DNA from: Xenorhabdus vietnamensis
GTDB lineage: Bacteria; Pseudomonadota; Gammaproteobacteria; Enterobacterales; Enterobacteriaceae
DNA: 64,000 nt
Assembly (NCBI RefSeq): GCF_002127535.1
Contig: NZ_MUBJ01000003.1
Location: 98,201-162,200 of the forward strand
Reading direction: 5' to 3'
Both the position numbers and the translations under genes were made by a program. This document shows positions 24,818-36,430 of this stretch, one piece after another; the first letter of the stretch is position 1, and each line of letters starts with the position of its first letter. Under the pieces are notes generated by a model. It was not told where the DNA came from, did not search any database, and saw only the letters and a program-made list of their open reading frames with translations.

Positions 24818-25573
24818 TTAGTCATCCAAATCAATAAATAGACCTTTAAATGATGTATCCGCCTGTAATATCACTTTCTGCTCTCCCTGAATGAATACCC
24901 CATCCCCGCATTTAATTTTTATTTCCCTACTTTTGTCACTATTGGTTCTTGTACTGCCATTCGTTACTGTGTTGTCATTCATTACTGAGTTACCGCTGAT
25001 TACTGCATTACCGCTGATGGATTGCAGGTAAGCATGTTTGCCTCGTAAAACCAAAATCTGGCTGTTATGGGGCTTAAGTGTGAGATAGCTTATCCAGACT
25101 TGCTGGCGCAGATGCATACTATTGCTTTCTGACGTAGGAGAGGCCAGCAATGTAAGCGGTTTGTTTGGCAGCACCTTACGCTGTAGCGGCTGTGTTTCTT
25201 GCTGAGGGCAGGCATTGAGCCAGAGTTGCAGCCGTGTCAGTGGCATTTTGTCACTGGTATTGTGCTCACTGTAACGGATCCCTTGACGGGCAGAAAATAA
25301 CAGGCAATCTCCCTGACGAGCATGGAAATTATTGCCCTCACTGTCTCGATATTGAACTTCTCCTTGCAGGATGATATTCAAAACATCAACATGAGGGTAG
25401 GATTTAGGTTGGAATTCAGCTTTTGGTGCCAAAACTTCCTGATTAAGAACCCGCAACGCCCGGTAGTTCAAAAATTTTGGGTCAAAATAGTGACCAAATG
25501 AAAAAGTATAGCGAGCCTGTAACCAGCCATAGTCGGCTTTTCCGCATTGATTTGCTGCTCTTATTATTATCAT
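24818..25573 (-). CDS. yhaK: Pirin-family protein YhaK
   Basis: A cytoplasmic bicupin of the pirin family; E. coli YhaK responds to nitrosative and oxidative stress, and its reaction is unknown. The 251-residue product shows ADYGWLQARYTFSFGHYFDP, VLNQEVLAP, YPHVDVLNIILQGEVQYRD (cupin 1 metal region) and CGDGVFIQ in the second cupin. It is longer than the 233-residue E. coli protein because of a polar insert (about residues 188-216: ISGNAVISGNSVMNDNTVTN and on) encoded by 18-bp tandem repeats. It is divergent from yhaJ. Confidence 0.93.
   Translation of the reverse strand: MIIIRAANQCGKADYGWLQARYTFSFGHYFDPKFLNYRALRVLNQEVLAPKAEFQPKSYPHVDVLNIILQGEVQYRDSEGNNFHARQGDCLLFSARQGIRYSEHNTSDKMPLTRLQLWLNACPQQETQPLQRKVLPNKPLTLLASPTSESNSMHLRQQVWISYLTLKPHNSQILVLRGKHAYLQSISGNAVISGNSVMNDNTVTNGSTRTNSDKSREIKIKCGDGVFIQGEQKVILQADTSFKGLFIDLDD
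24945..25016. repeat. 18-bp tandem repeat inside yhaK
   Basis: Four units (24945, 24963, 24981, 24999) follow attactgagttaccgctg with substitutions; the last two differ at only two positions. 18 bp preserves the frame and adds six residues per unit in a surface loop of the second cupin domain. Confidence 0.75.
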
Positions 25574-25686
25574 GACTGTTTCTCTTCAACCAATAGATCT
25601 ATGATCCTCGATCTTAATTATCTGGACGTTGAAATGTTAGCCAGTTAATCTGGTGACTATATTCAAAATTCCTGATTGAGAAAAAT

Positions 25687-26583
25687 ATGGGCAAAGAACG
25701 TGCGCTTACCTTGGAATCCCTGCGGGTAATGGATGCGATAGACCGACGGGGAAGTTTCGCGGCAGCAGCGGATGAGTTGGGCCGAGTTCCTTCTGCATTG
25801 AGTTATACCATGCAGAAATTGGAAGAAGAGCTGGATGTTGTGCTGTTTGATCGCTCTGGCCATCGCACGAAATTTACCAATGTTGGCCGGATGTTGTTGG
25901 AACGAGGACGATTATTGCTTGAGGCGGCAGAGAAATTAACAGCAGATGCCGAAGCACTTGCCCGTGGCTGGGAAACACATCTGACTATTGTGTGTGAAGC
26001 GCTGTTCCCAATCAAATCGCTTTTTCCTCTCGTGGATAAATTGGCAACTAAATCAAATACACAATTTTCGTTAATGACGGAAGTGCTGGCGGGCGCTTGG
26101 GAACGTTTGGAAACCGGGTATGCAGATATTGTGATTGCACCTGACCTTCATTTTAGGGCTTCGGCGGAAGTGAATTCACGAGCACTTTATTCTATTAACA
26201 ATGTCTATGTTGCCAGTGTGAACCATCCTATCCACCATGAACCAGAACCACTGTCTGACACTACACGCGTAAAGTATCGCGGAATAGCAGTAGCTGATAC
26301 GGCAAGAGAGCGCCCTGTATTGACGGTTCAACTATTGGATAAACAACCGCGTTTGACGGTGAGTACACTGGAAGATAAACGTCGGGCGCTTTTGGCTGGA
26401 TTGGGTGTGGCAACTATGCCATATCCTATGGTGGAACGAGATATTGCCGAAGGTCGCTTGCGTGTTGTTGGTTCGGAATACAGCCATGAAACCAACATTA
26501 TCATGGCATGGCGGCGCGATAGCATGGGAGAAGCGAAAGCTTGGTGCTTACGTGAAATCCCCAAACTGTTTGCGAAGAGATAA
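25687..26583 (+). CDS. yhaJ: LysR-type regulator YhaJ
   Basis: A LysR-family transcription factor; in E. coli YhaJ controls aromatic-compound response genes and virulence genes in pathogenic strains. The 298 residues contain the N-terminal winged helix-turn-helix (LESLRVMDAIDRRGSFAAAA through LSYTMQKLEEELDVVLFDR) and the effector-binding domain. Similarity to E. coli is almost gap-free, with YRGIAVADTARERPVLTVQL and GLGVATMPYPMVERDIAEG. It is divergent from yhaK, a usual sign that it may control that gene. Confidence 0.95.
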   Translation: MGKERALTLESLRVMDAIDRRGSFAAAADELGRVPSALSYTMQKLEEELDVVLFDRSGHRTKFTNVGRMLLERGRLLLEAAEKLTADAEALARGWETHLTIVCEALFPIKSLFPLVDKLATKSNTQFSLMTEVLAGAWERLETGYADIVIAPDLHFRASAEVNSRALYSINNVYVASVNHPIHHEPEPLSDTTRVKYRGIAVADTARERPVLTVQLLDKQPRLTVSTLEDKRRALLAGLGVATMPYPMVERDIAEGRLRVVGSEYSHETNIIMAWRRDSMGEAKAWCLREIPKLFAKR

Positions 26584-26691
26584 CGTGCATAAAAAAACAG
26601 TTAATGTATTGGCGGTTAAGCCCATAAAGCCAATATAGTGGAGCTAGTATAATAATAAAGAAATTAATAATAGAGAAAGTCACAATAGAGC

Positions 26692-26733
26692 AAGCCCCTT
26701 GCTGAGAATAAACAGTAAGGGGTTTCTGTTTTT
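26692..26733. terminator. Bidirectional terminator between yhaJ and yqjF
   Basis: AAGCCCCTT (26692-26700) pairs with AAGGGGTTT (26717-26725), followed by ctgttttt. It separates convergent genes. Confidence 0.75.
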
Positions 26734-27127
26734 ACCAGTTTTTCTTTAATACATGATCAATACTGAATCTTCCCGGCCCCATCATAGCCAGCAGCAAATA
26801 GCCTGCGCTAATAGAGATGTTTTTCAGGAACATGGTCAGGTTCATGTCATTTGAGAAATCATTGTGGAACAGAACTGCCGTCAGAATGCAGAAAATAAAT
26901 GTAAACACCGCCGTGGTACGGGTTAACAGGCCGAACATCACAGCAAGTCCGCCCCCAAGTTCAAGTAAGATGGTCAGTGGCAGTAAAATTCCCGGCACCT
27001 TCATGGCTTCCATAAATTCCTGCGTTCCTGCGTAGGCTTCACCTAATTTCCCATACCCTGCGATAATGAAAAGAACGGATATTAAAATACGGGCAACCAA
27101 TAGGCTACTATCTTCAAATTTTTTCAT
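26732..27127 (-). CDS. yqjF: DoxX-family inner-membrane protein YqjF
   Basis: A four-helix DoxX membrane protein of 131 residues (E. coli 130) beginning MKKFEDSSLLVARILISVLF. Motifs FIIAGYGKL, LLELGGGLAVMFGLLTRTTA and the ending RFSIDHVLKKNW are conserved. The physiological role is unclear, and YqjF responds to aromatic compounds in E. coli. ATG 27127 follows TTGGAGACG; upstream in-frame codons to 27223 are not needed. Here it is separated from yqjK by ~265 bp rather than being tightly joined. Confidence 0.93.
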   Translation of the reverse strand: MKKFEDSSLLVARILISVLFIIAGYGKLGEAYAGTQEFMEAMKVPGILLPLTILLELGGGLAVMFGLLTRTTAVFTFIFCILTAVLFHNDFSNDMNLTMFLKNISISAGYLLLAMMGPGRFSIDHVLKKNW

Positions 27128-27393
27128 GAACGTCTCCAAAAATACCGCAGGTAGCGATAAATAAGCTGTCTGCTTTGATTTTTCGCGCAATAAATAAACC
27201 AAATGGCACGATTTGTTAATCACTGTTTGATGGGTGGTATTCTAAAGAGAGGTATTATTTGTTGATAGTAAGGAATACTAACAATTTCATGCAGTTTTTT
27301 TGAATTAATTATCTGGAATACAGAAAGGGATTTGAATAAGAAACAGAATTGCAGCTAAACGGCATGAACAATGCCTTATAACTTATTTTTTAC

Positions 27394-27678
27394 TTATAGT
27401 GTATTTCGTACGATCTTCACGATCCCTAAGATACGGATAATACGATGTGACCAGCGATAAAACTTCTTGGGATGGCGTAGGCCATAAAGCAGGGCAATGC
27501 CAGAACCAATAGCGAAATAAGGCTTGAAAGCAAGCAGGGTTTGCCAGCCCTTATCATAAGATTGCGTGGTTTCAAGCCAGTTCTGGCTATAGGCAGAGAG
27601 TAGTTGCCGTTGTTGCTGGATCTCTTTTAAGAGCTGCTGTTTTCGCAACTTTCTCCGATGATGCCCCGATTTATTCAC
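27394..27678 (-). CDS. yqjK: YqjK-family protein
   Basis: A 94-residue protein with a basic, Gln-rich N-terminal helix (HHRRKLRKQQLLKEIQQQR), the conserved NWLETTQSYDKGWQ segment and one hydrophobic stretch (about 55-73). Function unknown; it belongs with YqjD/YqjE, which associate with ribosomes and the inner membrane. The likely start is GTG 27678, 9 bp after GGAGG. An ATG at 27687 would touch the Shine-Dalgarno directly. The start lies inside the 3' end of yqjE (8-nt overlap), pointing to translational coupling. Confidence 0.85.
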   Translation of the reverse strand: MNKSGHHRRKLRKQQLLKEIQQQRQLLSAYSQNWLETTQSYDKGWQTLLAFKPYFAIGSGIALLYGLRHPKKFYRWSHRIIRILGIVKIVRNTL

Positions 27679-28072
27679 GATGGTCATCCTCCAGCATTTT
27701 GCGGTCAATATTCAACTGCTCTCGGGTAGCGTTAAGAAAAGTCAGTTTCCGAGCTTTTTTTATCGTCCATATTGCACTGAATATGGTAAGGAGCAGTAGC
27801 GTTACTGTAGTGATAATCATCGCCGTTATTCTGTCGGCTGGATCAATGGTCCAGAATATCAGCACCAATAAGCACATCAGGCCAAAGCCCGCGAACAATA
27901 AGGTAAATCCTACCAGCAGCAGCAGTTGTATCAGTGTTGCTGTTCCCTCTTCTAACTCAACAGCAATGAGCTGGATACGGGTTTCAACCATGTGAACAAC
28001 AATTGCTGCTACTCGTCGTACAGTATCAAATAGCCCTTTTCCAGGGCCTTTCGAGTGGGAGGATTGAGTCAT
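27671..28072 (-). CDS. yqjE: YqjE-family inner-membrane protein (phage holin superfamily III-like)
   Basis: A 133-residue protein (E. coli 134) with two central membrane helices (about 45-70 and 78-100: LIQLLLLVGFTLLFAGFGLM and MIITTVTLLLLTIFSAIW) and an N-terminal amphipathic part (GKGLFDTVRRVAAIVV). The start ATG at 28072 follows the yqjD stop by one base. It forms an operon yqjD-yqjE-yqjK. In E. coli these genes are RpoS-induced. Confidence 0.92.
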   Translation of the reverse strand: MTQSSHSKGPGKGLFDTVRRVAAIVVHMVETRIQLIAVELEEGTATLIQLLLLVGFTLLFAGFGLMCLLVLIFWTIDPADRITAMIITTVTLLLLTIFSAIWTIKKARKLTFLNATREQLNIDRKMLEDDHRE

Positions 28073-28073
28073 T

Positions 28074-28379
28074 TCAGCGCCTTGAAAGCAGGACGCCCAA
28101 TACAACGCCGACTGCGGCACCGATACCGACACCGGTCCACGGATTGTCACGGACATAATTATCTGCCCGGCCGGCAATTTCTTTCGTTTGATCGACTAGT
28201 TTATCGTTGGCATCATTGAGGGCAGTACGTGCATCTTTCAGCATTCTTTCTGCTTTACTGCGTAATTTTTCCAGTTCAGCCTTTGACTTCTCACCAGAGT
28301 CATTAAGGACTTCTTCCAGAGTATCCGCAAGGGATTGTAACTCAGCACGTAAATCCTCAGAGCTTTTTTTCTGTGGCAT
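28074..28379 (-). CDS. yqjD: Membrane-anchored ribosome-binding protein YqjD (DUF883)
   Basis: A 101-residue DUF883 protein, the E. coli YqjD length. A long charged helix (about 5-70) precedes the C-terminal membrane segment NPWTGVGIGAAVGVVLGVLL, which ends in the RR tail. E. coli YqjD binds stationary-phase ribosomes and anchors them to the membrane. ElaB and YgaM are paralogues; the position before yqjE fixes the name. Confidence 0.92.
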   Translation of the reverse strand: MPQKKSSEDLRAELQSLADTLEEVLNDSGEKSKAELEKLRSKAERMLKDARTALNDANDKLVDQTKEIAGRADNYVRDNPWTGVGIGAAVGVVLGVLLSRR

Positions 28380-28556
28380 TACTTATCTCCTGAATATACG
28401 GTGGATGAATCTCTACCATAGACGCTTTTATGAGGAGTTTAAAGCATGAATAGATGAAAAATTGTCTTAATATGCTACGAATTAATCTGAAAAATGGTTT
28501 GAAGTGGATGAACAGGAAAGAGTAATGGATAAGAGAAATTGGCCGGAAGAATAATG

Positions 28557-28587
28557 CCCTGTGGTATTTTTGAGTGACACCACAGGG
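28557..28587 (-). terminator. Terminator of yqjA
   Basis: CCCTGTGGT (28557-28565) and ACCACAGGG (28579-28587) form a 9-bp stem just past the yqjA stop. The minus strand continues cattattcttcc, moderately T-rich. Confidence 0.6.
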
Positions 28588-28599
28588 AAAAGTGGATTG

Positions 28600-29268
28600 T
28601 TATAGGGAAGAATTATTGGCGCGTTTTTTACGACAAACGACAACCAGACTGCCAATTAAGCCGATGAGCAGCAAGCCCAATGGTAACAGAACCAAAAAAT
28701 TCATCAGATATTCTTCATACTGGCGGAACAGAGGACTTTTACCAAGAGCATAACCCAGTGTTGTTAGAATAATTACCCACAGGAATCCGCTCAGCCAATT
28801 GAAGATTTGGAAACGTCCATTTTTTAGCCCGGCAAGGCCTGCCAGTGTTGGTAGCAATGTTCTGACAAAAGCAATGAAACGGCCTATCAGCAAGGCAGAT
28901 AGGCCATGACGATGGAATAGGTTATGTGCACGTTGGTGGTAATGTGCGGGAAGGTGTGACAGCCAGCCCTGAACTAGTTTCGTATTGCCAAGCCATTTTC
29001 CCTGAAGATATCCAACCCAGCAACCAAGGCCTGCCCCAGCGGTGAGAATGACTAAGGTTTCAGGGAAACTCATAGCTTCTTTTGCGATCAAGACGCCAAC
29101 TAATATCAATAGACTATCGCCGGGTAAAAATGCGGCAGGCAGTATTCCATTTTCCAGAAATAGAACAATAAATAGCAGGATATAGATCGCCCATACTAAC
29201 GATGGATTAGCCAGTGTTTCGTAATCTTGGTGCCAAAGTGCATAAATAAGGTCTGTTACAATTTCCAT
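28600..29268 (-). CDS. yqjA: DedA-family membrane protein YqjA
   Basis: A DedA/SNARE-associated inner-membrane protein, probably a proton-coupled transporter or lipid scramblase; E. coli YqjA, with YghB, is needed for envelope homeostasis and alkaline/drug tolerance. The 222-residue product has 5-6 hydrophobic segments, the conserved FLPGDSLLILVGVL and the amphipathic GRFIAFVRTLLPTLAG with its essential arginines. ATG 29268 has TAGGAA upstream. Unlike E. coli, no mzrA follows it. Confidence 0.94.
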   Translation of the reverse strand: MEIVTDLIYALWHQDYETLANPSLVWAIYILLFIVLFLENGILPAAFLPGDSLLILVGVLIAKEAMSFPETLVILTAGAGLGCWVGYLQGKWLGNTKLVQGWLSHLPAHYHQRAHNLFHRHGLSALLIGRFIAFVRTLLPTLAGLAGLKNGRFQIFNWLSGFLWVIILTTLGYALGKSPLFRQYEEYLMNFLVLLPLGLLLIGLIGSLVVVCRKKRANNSSL

Positions 29269-29949
29269 CAAATGTTCCTAAAACGCGGGTTAAGGATTGC
29301 ATCTTACTTTTATGGTGCATTTATGGTGAATTTCTATTGGGCGCTCTGGAATACAAAGCATTAAATTCCGGTGCCATAAAGTGCTCTCGAAATCCTTTCA
29401 AGATGGCATAAAAATTGACAGGGACACTTTAACAAAATCAGCAGTAGCGAGACAGAAAATTTTGTTGAGCAATTGAACATTACCTCAATGTAAAAATTAG
29501 TTTGTTCGGATATCAATTAATTAATCATTTGATGAATTTCCCAAAAATAGCATTAATGGGTGATTTAACATGCGGATGGATTAAATTTATATATTTTGTC
29601 AGTTAAATCCACACCTGCTTATTGACTGATTTGACGAAAAGTAATCCTGCTATGATGCCCGTATTAAATAAATAATCTGTATTTATTGCTTAAAATATGG
29701 ATTTGGTAATTATTTGAATTAACGGGTTAATTTGTTGTTTTTTATTGCCATGTTTATTACATCATGAATGTATTGCGATGAGAAAATTGCAGTTTCGATC
29801 ACAGTAATGTAAATGAATTGTTATCAATTGTTGTGTTATCTGTATATTGCAATGAATTATGCATTGTCGTTCTTTTAATTTCCCTGTACTGGGAAAGCAA
29901 ACACAAAAACATCAGGCTCAGTGAGCTAAAAATATCAAATGGATAGACT
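29269..29949. other. yqjA-sstT divergent intergenic region
   Basis: About 680 AT-rich bases with no supported gene. It must hold the promoters of both divergent genes. I see no clear hairpin or strong dyad. In E. coli sstT mRNA is a GcvB target, but I could not identify a pairing site here. Confidence 0.5.
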
Positions 29950-31194
29950 ATGGAAAAACAACAAAAAGGCTTTGTGCGGTACATTACACAAGGAAGCCTA
30001 GTAAAACAAATTCTGATCGGATTAATACTGGGAATATTACTGGCATGGTTAGCGCCTTCCGCGGCTGAATCGGTTGAACTGCTTGGAGCACTCTTTGTCG
30101 GTGCATTGAAAGCGGTGGCTCCTGTTTTGGTGTGGATATTGGTCATGTCTTCGATTGCAAACCACAAGATAGGCCAGAAAAGCAATATTCGCCCGATCAT
30201 ATTCCTGTACATTCTAGGTACATTCCTTGCGGCAGTAGTGGCCGTAATTGGCAGTATGTTGTTCCCATCAACGTTGACGTTGGTGACGAATGATGCTCAA
30301 GTATCACCACCGGAAAATATTATGGAGGTACTGAAAGGGGTATTGATCAATATTGTCGCCAATCCGATCGATGCGATATTGAAAGGGAATTACATTGGAA
30401 TTTTGGCGTGGGCAATTGGCTTGGGTATTGCCCTGCGTCATGCTAAAGAATCAACAAAGACAGTACTTCAGGATTTATCAGAATCAGTGACACAGATTGT
30501 ACGTGTCGTTATCCGTCTGGCCCCTATTGGCATTTTCGGATTGGTTTCTTCAACAATTGCGACAACTGGTTTTATAGCTTTGCTAGACTATGTTCACCTG
30601 TTAACTGTCCTGATTGGCTGTATGATTATCGTTGCTCTGATCGTCAATCCACTGATTGTTTTCTGGAAAATCCGTCGTAATCCATATCCGTTGGTTTTTG
30701 AATGCTTGCGCGAAAGTGGCGTAACGGCGTTCTTTACCCGCAGCTCTGCCGCCAATATTCCCGTGAATATGTCAATGTGTCGCCGTATGAATCTGAATGA
30801 GGATACCTATTCCGTTTCCATTCCGCTGGGCGCAACTATCAATATGGCTGGTGCAGCAGTAACCATTACCGTGTTGACACTGGCGGCAGTGAATACTCTG
30901 GGCATAGTTGTGGATATTCCTACAGCGATATTGCTGAGCGTGGTTTCTGCCATCGCTGCGTGTGGAGCGTCAGGAGTCGCGGGAGGTTCATTATTGTTGA
31001 TCCCACTGGCATGTAGCATGTTTGGTATTTCCAATGAAATCGCTATGCAGGTTATTGCTGTAGGGTTCATCATCGGCGTATTGCAGGACTCTGCTGAAAC
31101 AGGTCTGAATTCTTCTACTGATGTGCTGTTTACCGCTGCGGCTTGTCAGGCAGAAGATGCCCGCATGGCGACTGACCAATTGGCTCAGCGCTAA
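29950..31194 (+). CDS. sstT: Sodium:serine/threonine symporter SstT
   Basis: An inner-membrane DAACS-family (glutamate-transporter fold) importer of serine and threonine driven by sodium. The 414 residues equal the E. coli length. The C-terminal substrate region is well conserved: [15 protein letters not shown] (the serine-rich hairpin), [16 protein letters not shown] and [18 protein letters not shown], ending in [18 protein letters not shown]. Eight membrane helices and two hairpins are expected. It is monocistronic, with its own terminator. Confidence 0.96.
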   Translation: MEKQQKGFVRYITQGSLVKQILIGLILGILLAWLAPSAAESVELLGALFVGALKAVAPVLVWILVMSSIANHKIGQKSNIRPIIFLYILGTFLAAVVAVIGSMLFPSTLTLVTNDAQVSPPENIMEVLKGVLINIVANPIDAILKGNYIGILAWAIGLGIALRHAKESTKTVLQDLSESVTQIVRVVIRLAPIGIFGLVSSTIATTGFIALLDYVHLLTVLIGCMIIVALIVNPLIVFWKIRRNPYPLVFECLRESGVTAFFTRSSAANIPVNMSMCRRMNLNEDTYSVSIPLGATINMAGAAVTITVLTLAAVNTLGIVVDIPTAILLSVVSAIAACGASGVAGGSLLLIPLACSMFGISNEIAMQVIAVGFIIGVLQDSAETGLNSSTDVLFTAAACQAEDARMATDQLAQR

Positions 31195-31210
31195 TTATTT
31201 GCTGTAATGA

Positions 31211-31250
31211 AAATGGTGATAATTGCTTGACGAATTATCACCATTTTTCT
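31211..31250 (+). terminator. sstT terminator
   Basis: AAATGGTGATAATT (31211-31224) pairs perfectly with AATTATCACCATTT (31233-31246), followed by TTCTTT. It may serve convergent fadH as well. Confidence 0.88.
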
Positions 31251-31276
31251 TTGGATTTTTATCCGAAGCGAGCTTG

Positions 31277-33636
<2,360 letters not shown>

Positions 33637-34233
33637 ATGAAAAAAATAACAGATTGGGTTACGTTGGTAGGAAAAAGCGTAACTTTAGTCCCTTTATCGC
33701 ATGATAGACATGATGAATTTGTTCGCGCCATTAAGGATGGGCAGTTGCATAAACTGTGGTATACCAATGTGCCCGATCCCTTAAATGTCCATGCTGAGAT
33801 TGAACGCCGTTTAGCCCTACATGCTGATGGCAGCATGTTGCCTTTGATTGTTATTGATAATGCAACAGGAATGGCAGTGGGTATGACAACATACATGAAT
33901 ATTGTTGAGAGTATTCCCAGATTGGAAATAGGTTCTACATGGTATGCGCATTCTGTCCAACGTACTGCTATCAATACGGAAGCAAAATTTTTATTGTTGC
34001 AGTATGCATTTGAGGAACTGGAGTGTGTTGCGGTGGAATTGCGTACCCATTTTTTAAATCACCAGAGTCGTAAGGCGATCGAACGGTTGGGGGCAAAACT
34101 GGATGGTATTTTGCGTCATCATTTACGGGCCAAAGATGGTTCGTTAAGAGACAGTTGCGTTTATAGCATTCTTCTCAATGAATGGCCCGCCATTAAAGCC
34201 CATCTTACATGGTTAATGACGAAGCCACGTTGA
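33637..34233 (+). CDS. GNAT acetyltransferase of the RimJ/RimL type
   Basis: A 198-residue cytoplasmic acetyltransferase that should move acetyl from acetyl-CoA to an amine on a protein or small molecule. The layout is that of the RimL-like family: VTLVPLSHDRHDEFVRAI at the start, then IGSTWYAHSVQRTAINTEAKFLLLQYAFEELECVAVELRTH and the late NHQSRKAIERLGAKLDGIL. The usual acetyl-CoA loop R-X-X-G-X-G/A is replaced by VQRTAINTEAK, as in many of this branch. The start follows GGAG. No operon partner; substrate unknown. Confidence 0.85.
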   Translation: MKKITDWVTLVGKSVTLVPLSHDRHDEFVRAIKDGQLHKLWYTNVPDPLNVHAEIERRLALHADGSMLPLIVIDNATGMAVGMTTYMNIVESIPRLEIGSTWYAHSVQRTAINTEAKFLLLQYAFEELECVAVELRTHFLNHQSRKAIERLGAKLDGILRHHLRAKDGSLRDSCVYSILLNEWPAIKAHLTWLMTKPR

Positions 34234-34265
34234 GTTCCCAATTGGTATTCCTTTCTGACAGGAAA

Positions 34266-35204
34266 TCAGGCTGTTTTAAGGGATGCCTTGATATTGTTTT
34301 CCAGATCATCCAGTAATTGATAGCGACGGCGATATTCAGCGCGTTTTTTACTGGGGATATCATCCAAAGATTTTCTTTCTATGAATGATGGTAAATGGAA
34401 GTCATTATTTTCTTTTCTGATACCACTTAAGGACTCCCAGAAGGAATTATAATCCGCCACCATTTGCTTCTTCTTTTTATGCCAATAACGGATACTACGG
34501 TAGATATGAGTCTCATTACTGACTGCCAAGATCTGCTCACAATTCACATGTTCGGCAAAACGACAAATAGCCTCAATCAGCAGGCGCTTGGGAAATAATC
34601 CATAACACTCTTTAGTGGCGTGGCGGATAATATCCAGAGAATTATCTCCTTTAGCCGGGCCTTGTAATACACCAATAAATAGTGTTTGTTTGCCATCTAT
34701 TGTTAATAAAGTAAACGCGCACTTAGCCAGAATGACATTATCCGCAGTAGTAATATATAAAGAGAGTTCACCTTCTTTATTCAGATTGTCCAATGAATCA
34801 ATATATATCAGAAATGTTTCATTTTTTCCTTGAATAGTTGCTAATAAATAAGCATGAATATCAAAAATTCTGCTAATGATGGCAGGTTCTAATTGCTTGA
34901 ATAATAGCTGATAGTGTTCATTAAGAGCATTTACAATTTGTTTACGCTTAAAATTAATGCTTAAGTATGGGCGATGTAATTTGCAAGGCAAACTGGGCTG
35001 TTTTTGCAAAATTTCCAAATAACGAGGTGTACTGGCAAGGCCATTCAACAGTTTTAATGTAGAAACAGGTGTCAGGATACTGCGCAGTGCAAATTTGGTG
35101 CGGTTGCTGGAAGAATACCAGTGCTCCCCCGGAGTAACACGTTTCCCAATAAGATCAGCGAACAGCTTCATCCCTGAAGATGCAGGTTGTTGTAGATAAT
35201 TCAT
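34266..35204 (-). CDS. VirK/YbjX family protein (DUF535)
   Basis: A 312-residue protein of the VirK/YbjX family. Family features are an N-terminal region with RSILTPVSTLKLLNGLASTP and YLEILQKQPSLPCKLHRPYL, a middle block FIGVLQGPAKGDNSLDIIRHATKECYGLFPKRLLIEA, and a late HIYRSIRYWHKKK. No signal peptide is evident. Members in Shigella and Salmonella are linked to virulence-factor export or antimicrobial-peptide resistance and often to PhoP control. The molecular function is not known. It stands alone. Confidence 0.85.
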   Translation of the reverse strand: MNYLQQPASSGMKLFADLIGKRVTPGEHWYSSSNRTKFALRSILTPVSTLKLLNGLASTPRYLEILQKQPSLPCKLHRPYLSINFKRKQIVNALNEHYQLLFKQLEPAIISRIFDIHAYLLATIQGKNETFLIYIDSLDNLNKEGELSLYITTADNVILAKCAFTLLTIDGKQTLFIGVLQGPAKGDNSLDIIRHATKECYGLFPKRLLIEAICRFAEHVNCEQILAVSNETHIYRSIRYWHKKKKQMVADYNSFWESLSGIRKENNDFHLPSFIERKSLDDIPSKKRAEYRRRYQLLDDLENNIKASLKTA

Positions 35205-35691
35205 TAATGCTTAAACTCACAAATAAATAAAAATACTTACAAAGGCGTTATTATATCATTTCTTTATCAAGTTCTACTCAGACGTTTACAAAATATTCCA
35301 TTACTTTAAATTTATTTATTTTTCATATTAGAAAATATTATTTTTTTTCCATTCCAATATTATTGGAATAATGCCTATTTTTAATTCGATTCGTGAATAA
35401 TACATTGGTTTAATTGTTTTTTAAATTTATGGATTGTTCTTTTTGTAAACTAAATGAGATGGGGTACTCGATAAGGTTCTATATAACGGAGAGAGAAAAT
35501 ATAGTTAACAAAAAATTAACTTGAAAGATGAAAGGGAGAGGTTGTCATTTTTGTGGAAGTTATTTGTAGAAGTTCTTTATAAAATAGCTTTATTATGCAT
35601 TTTCTGGAAAACCACAAAACGATTTTTAACATTCTGAGGCTTCCAGTGTGATTGAGGTATTACTGGAATAGGATATATTGGCGACTGGATT
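35205..35691. other. AT-rich intergenic region upstream of the VirK-like gene
   Basis: Nearly 490 bases of very AT-rich DNA with long T and A runs and no gene. A loose PhoP-box-like pair (GGTTTA-N5-TTTTTA, 35407-35423) is present but is easily expected by chance here. The region is a likely H-NS-type target (inference). Confidence 0.4.
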
Positions 35692-36126
35692 TCAAACCAG
35701 TTTCATATGCAATAGAGGAAACGGATTCCCTTGCCCATCAATTTCTGAACGGGAAAAAACCTGAAATCCCATATGTTGGTAGAAGCCAACACCTTGTGTA
35801 TTTTGCTCGTTTACATCTAATTCGTTGATCTGTAATTCGTGAATAGCAAATTCCAGTAACATCTTGCCGATCCCTGTTCCCCGCGCTTGCGGTGCAATAA
35901 ACAACATTTCTACTCGATATTGATCGGTACTGATAAATCCCACGATATTGTCTTGCCCCTCTACAGCCTTATAAACAGTGAGATTAGGCAGGTAATCGTT
36001 AAGGATTTGCGGGCGTAAAACTTCAATCATGGCTTTGGGCAAGAAATCATGAGTTGCAAGTACCGAGGCTTCCCAAATCTGAATCAGTGTTGAAAAATCA
36101 GTTTTGGTGGCTTGTTGTATCTGCAT
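35692..36126 (-). CDS. YjaB-like GNAT acetyltransferase
   Basis: A 144-residue GNAT enzyme similar throughout to E. coli YjaB: ATHDFLPKAMIEVLRPQI, VEMLFIAPQARGTGIGKMLLEFA (acetyl-CoA loop R-G-T-G-I-G), VNEQNTQGVGFYQHMGFQVFSRSE and DGQGNPFPLLHM. The late VNEQN and FPLL motifs distinguish this branch. Substrate unknown. It starts at ATG 36126 behind GGAAGG. It is a single gene, convergent with the VirK-like gene's upstream region. Confidence 0.87.
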   Translation of the reverse strand: MQIQQATKTDFSTLIQIWEASVLATHDFLPKAMIEVLRPQILNDYLPNLTVYKAVEGQDNIVGFISTDQYRVEMLFIAPQARGTGIGKMLLEFAIHELQINELDVNEQNTQGVGFYQHMGFQVFSRSEIDGQGNPFPLLHMKLV

Positions 36127-36197
36127 TTAATACCTTCCTATTTTTCTATCAGTTACGATTTCAGATTGAGTGTTTTTGCGGCTATCTTAAAGTGAAA

Positions 36198-36356
36198 ATG
36201 ATGCAATGCAATTGGGATAACATAATCTATTGCTTCTGTTTCTTGACGAGCATATGTTCAATATTGTCAATGATATTGGTATGGCTGCATTATGTGGTTT
36301 TTAGGGAGAAAGATCCCGCCCAGAACAAACCAGAATTGATATGGAAATATCTATAA
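36198..36356 (+). CDS. Possible small membrane protein
   Basis: A 52-codon frame starting MMQCNWDNIIYCFCFL has one cysteine-rich hydrophobic helix (IIYCFCFLTSICSILSMILV) followed by a charged tail FREKDPAQNKPELIWKYL. That is a plausible small single-pass membrane protein, but the ribosome-binding site is weak (aaagtgaaa) and I know no relative. It lies between two minus-strand genes. Confidence 0.35.
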   Translation: MMQCNWDNIIYCFCFLTSICSILSMILVWLHYVVFREKDPAQNKPELIWKYL

Positions 36357-36380
36357 TGTGGGTTAGTGGAGTAAAAGCAA

Positions 36381-36405
36381 AAAGCACCACAGATTGTGGT
36401 GCTTT
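36381..36405 (-). terminator. Terminator of the YcaD-like transporter gene
   Basis: AAAGCACCACA (36381-36391) pairs perfectly with TGTGGTGCTTT (36395-36405) around a 3-nt loop. On the minus strand a T-rich TTGCTTTTAC follows. Confidence 0.8.
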
Positions 36406-36430
36406 CATGCGAATTAATATTATTTCGCAA

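Noticed and set aside
29269..29949. Possible hidden mzrA next to yqjA
   Set aside because: mzrA would follow yqjA on the same strand, and only ~220 bp without a suitable frame lie there; it appears absent at this locus.
35407..35423. PhoP-box-like direct repeat upstream of the VirK-like gene
   Set aside because: One half-site has a mismatch, orientation and distance are poor, and such T-rich pairs are expected by chance in this AT-rich DNA.
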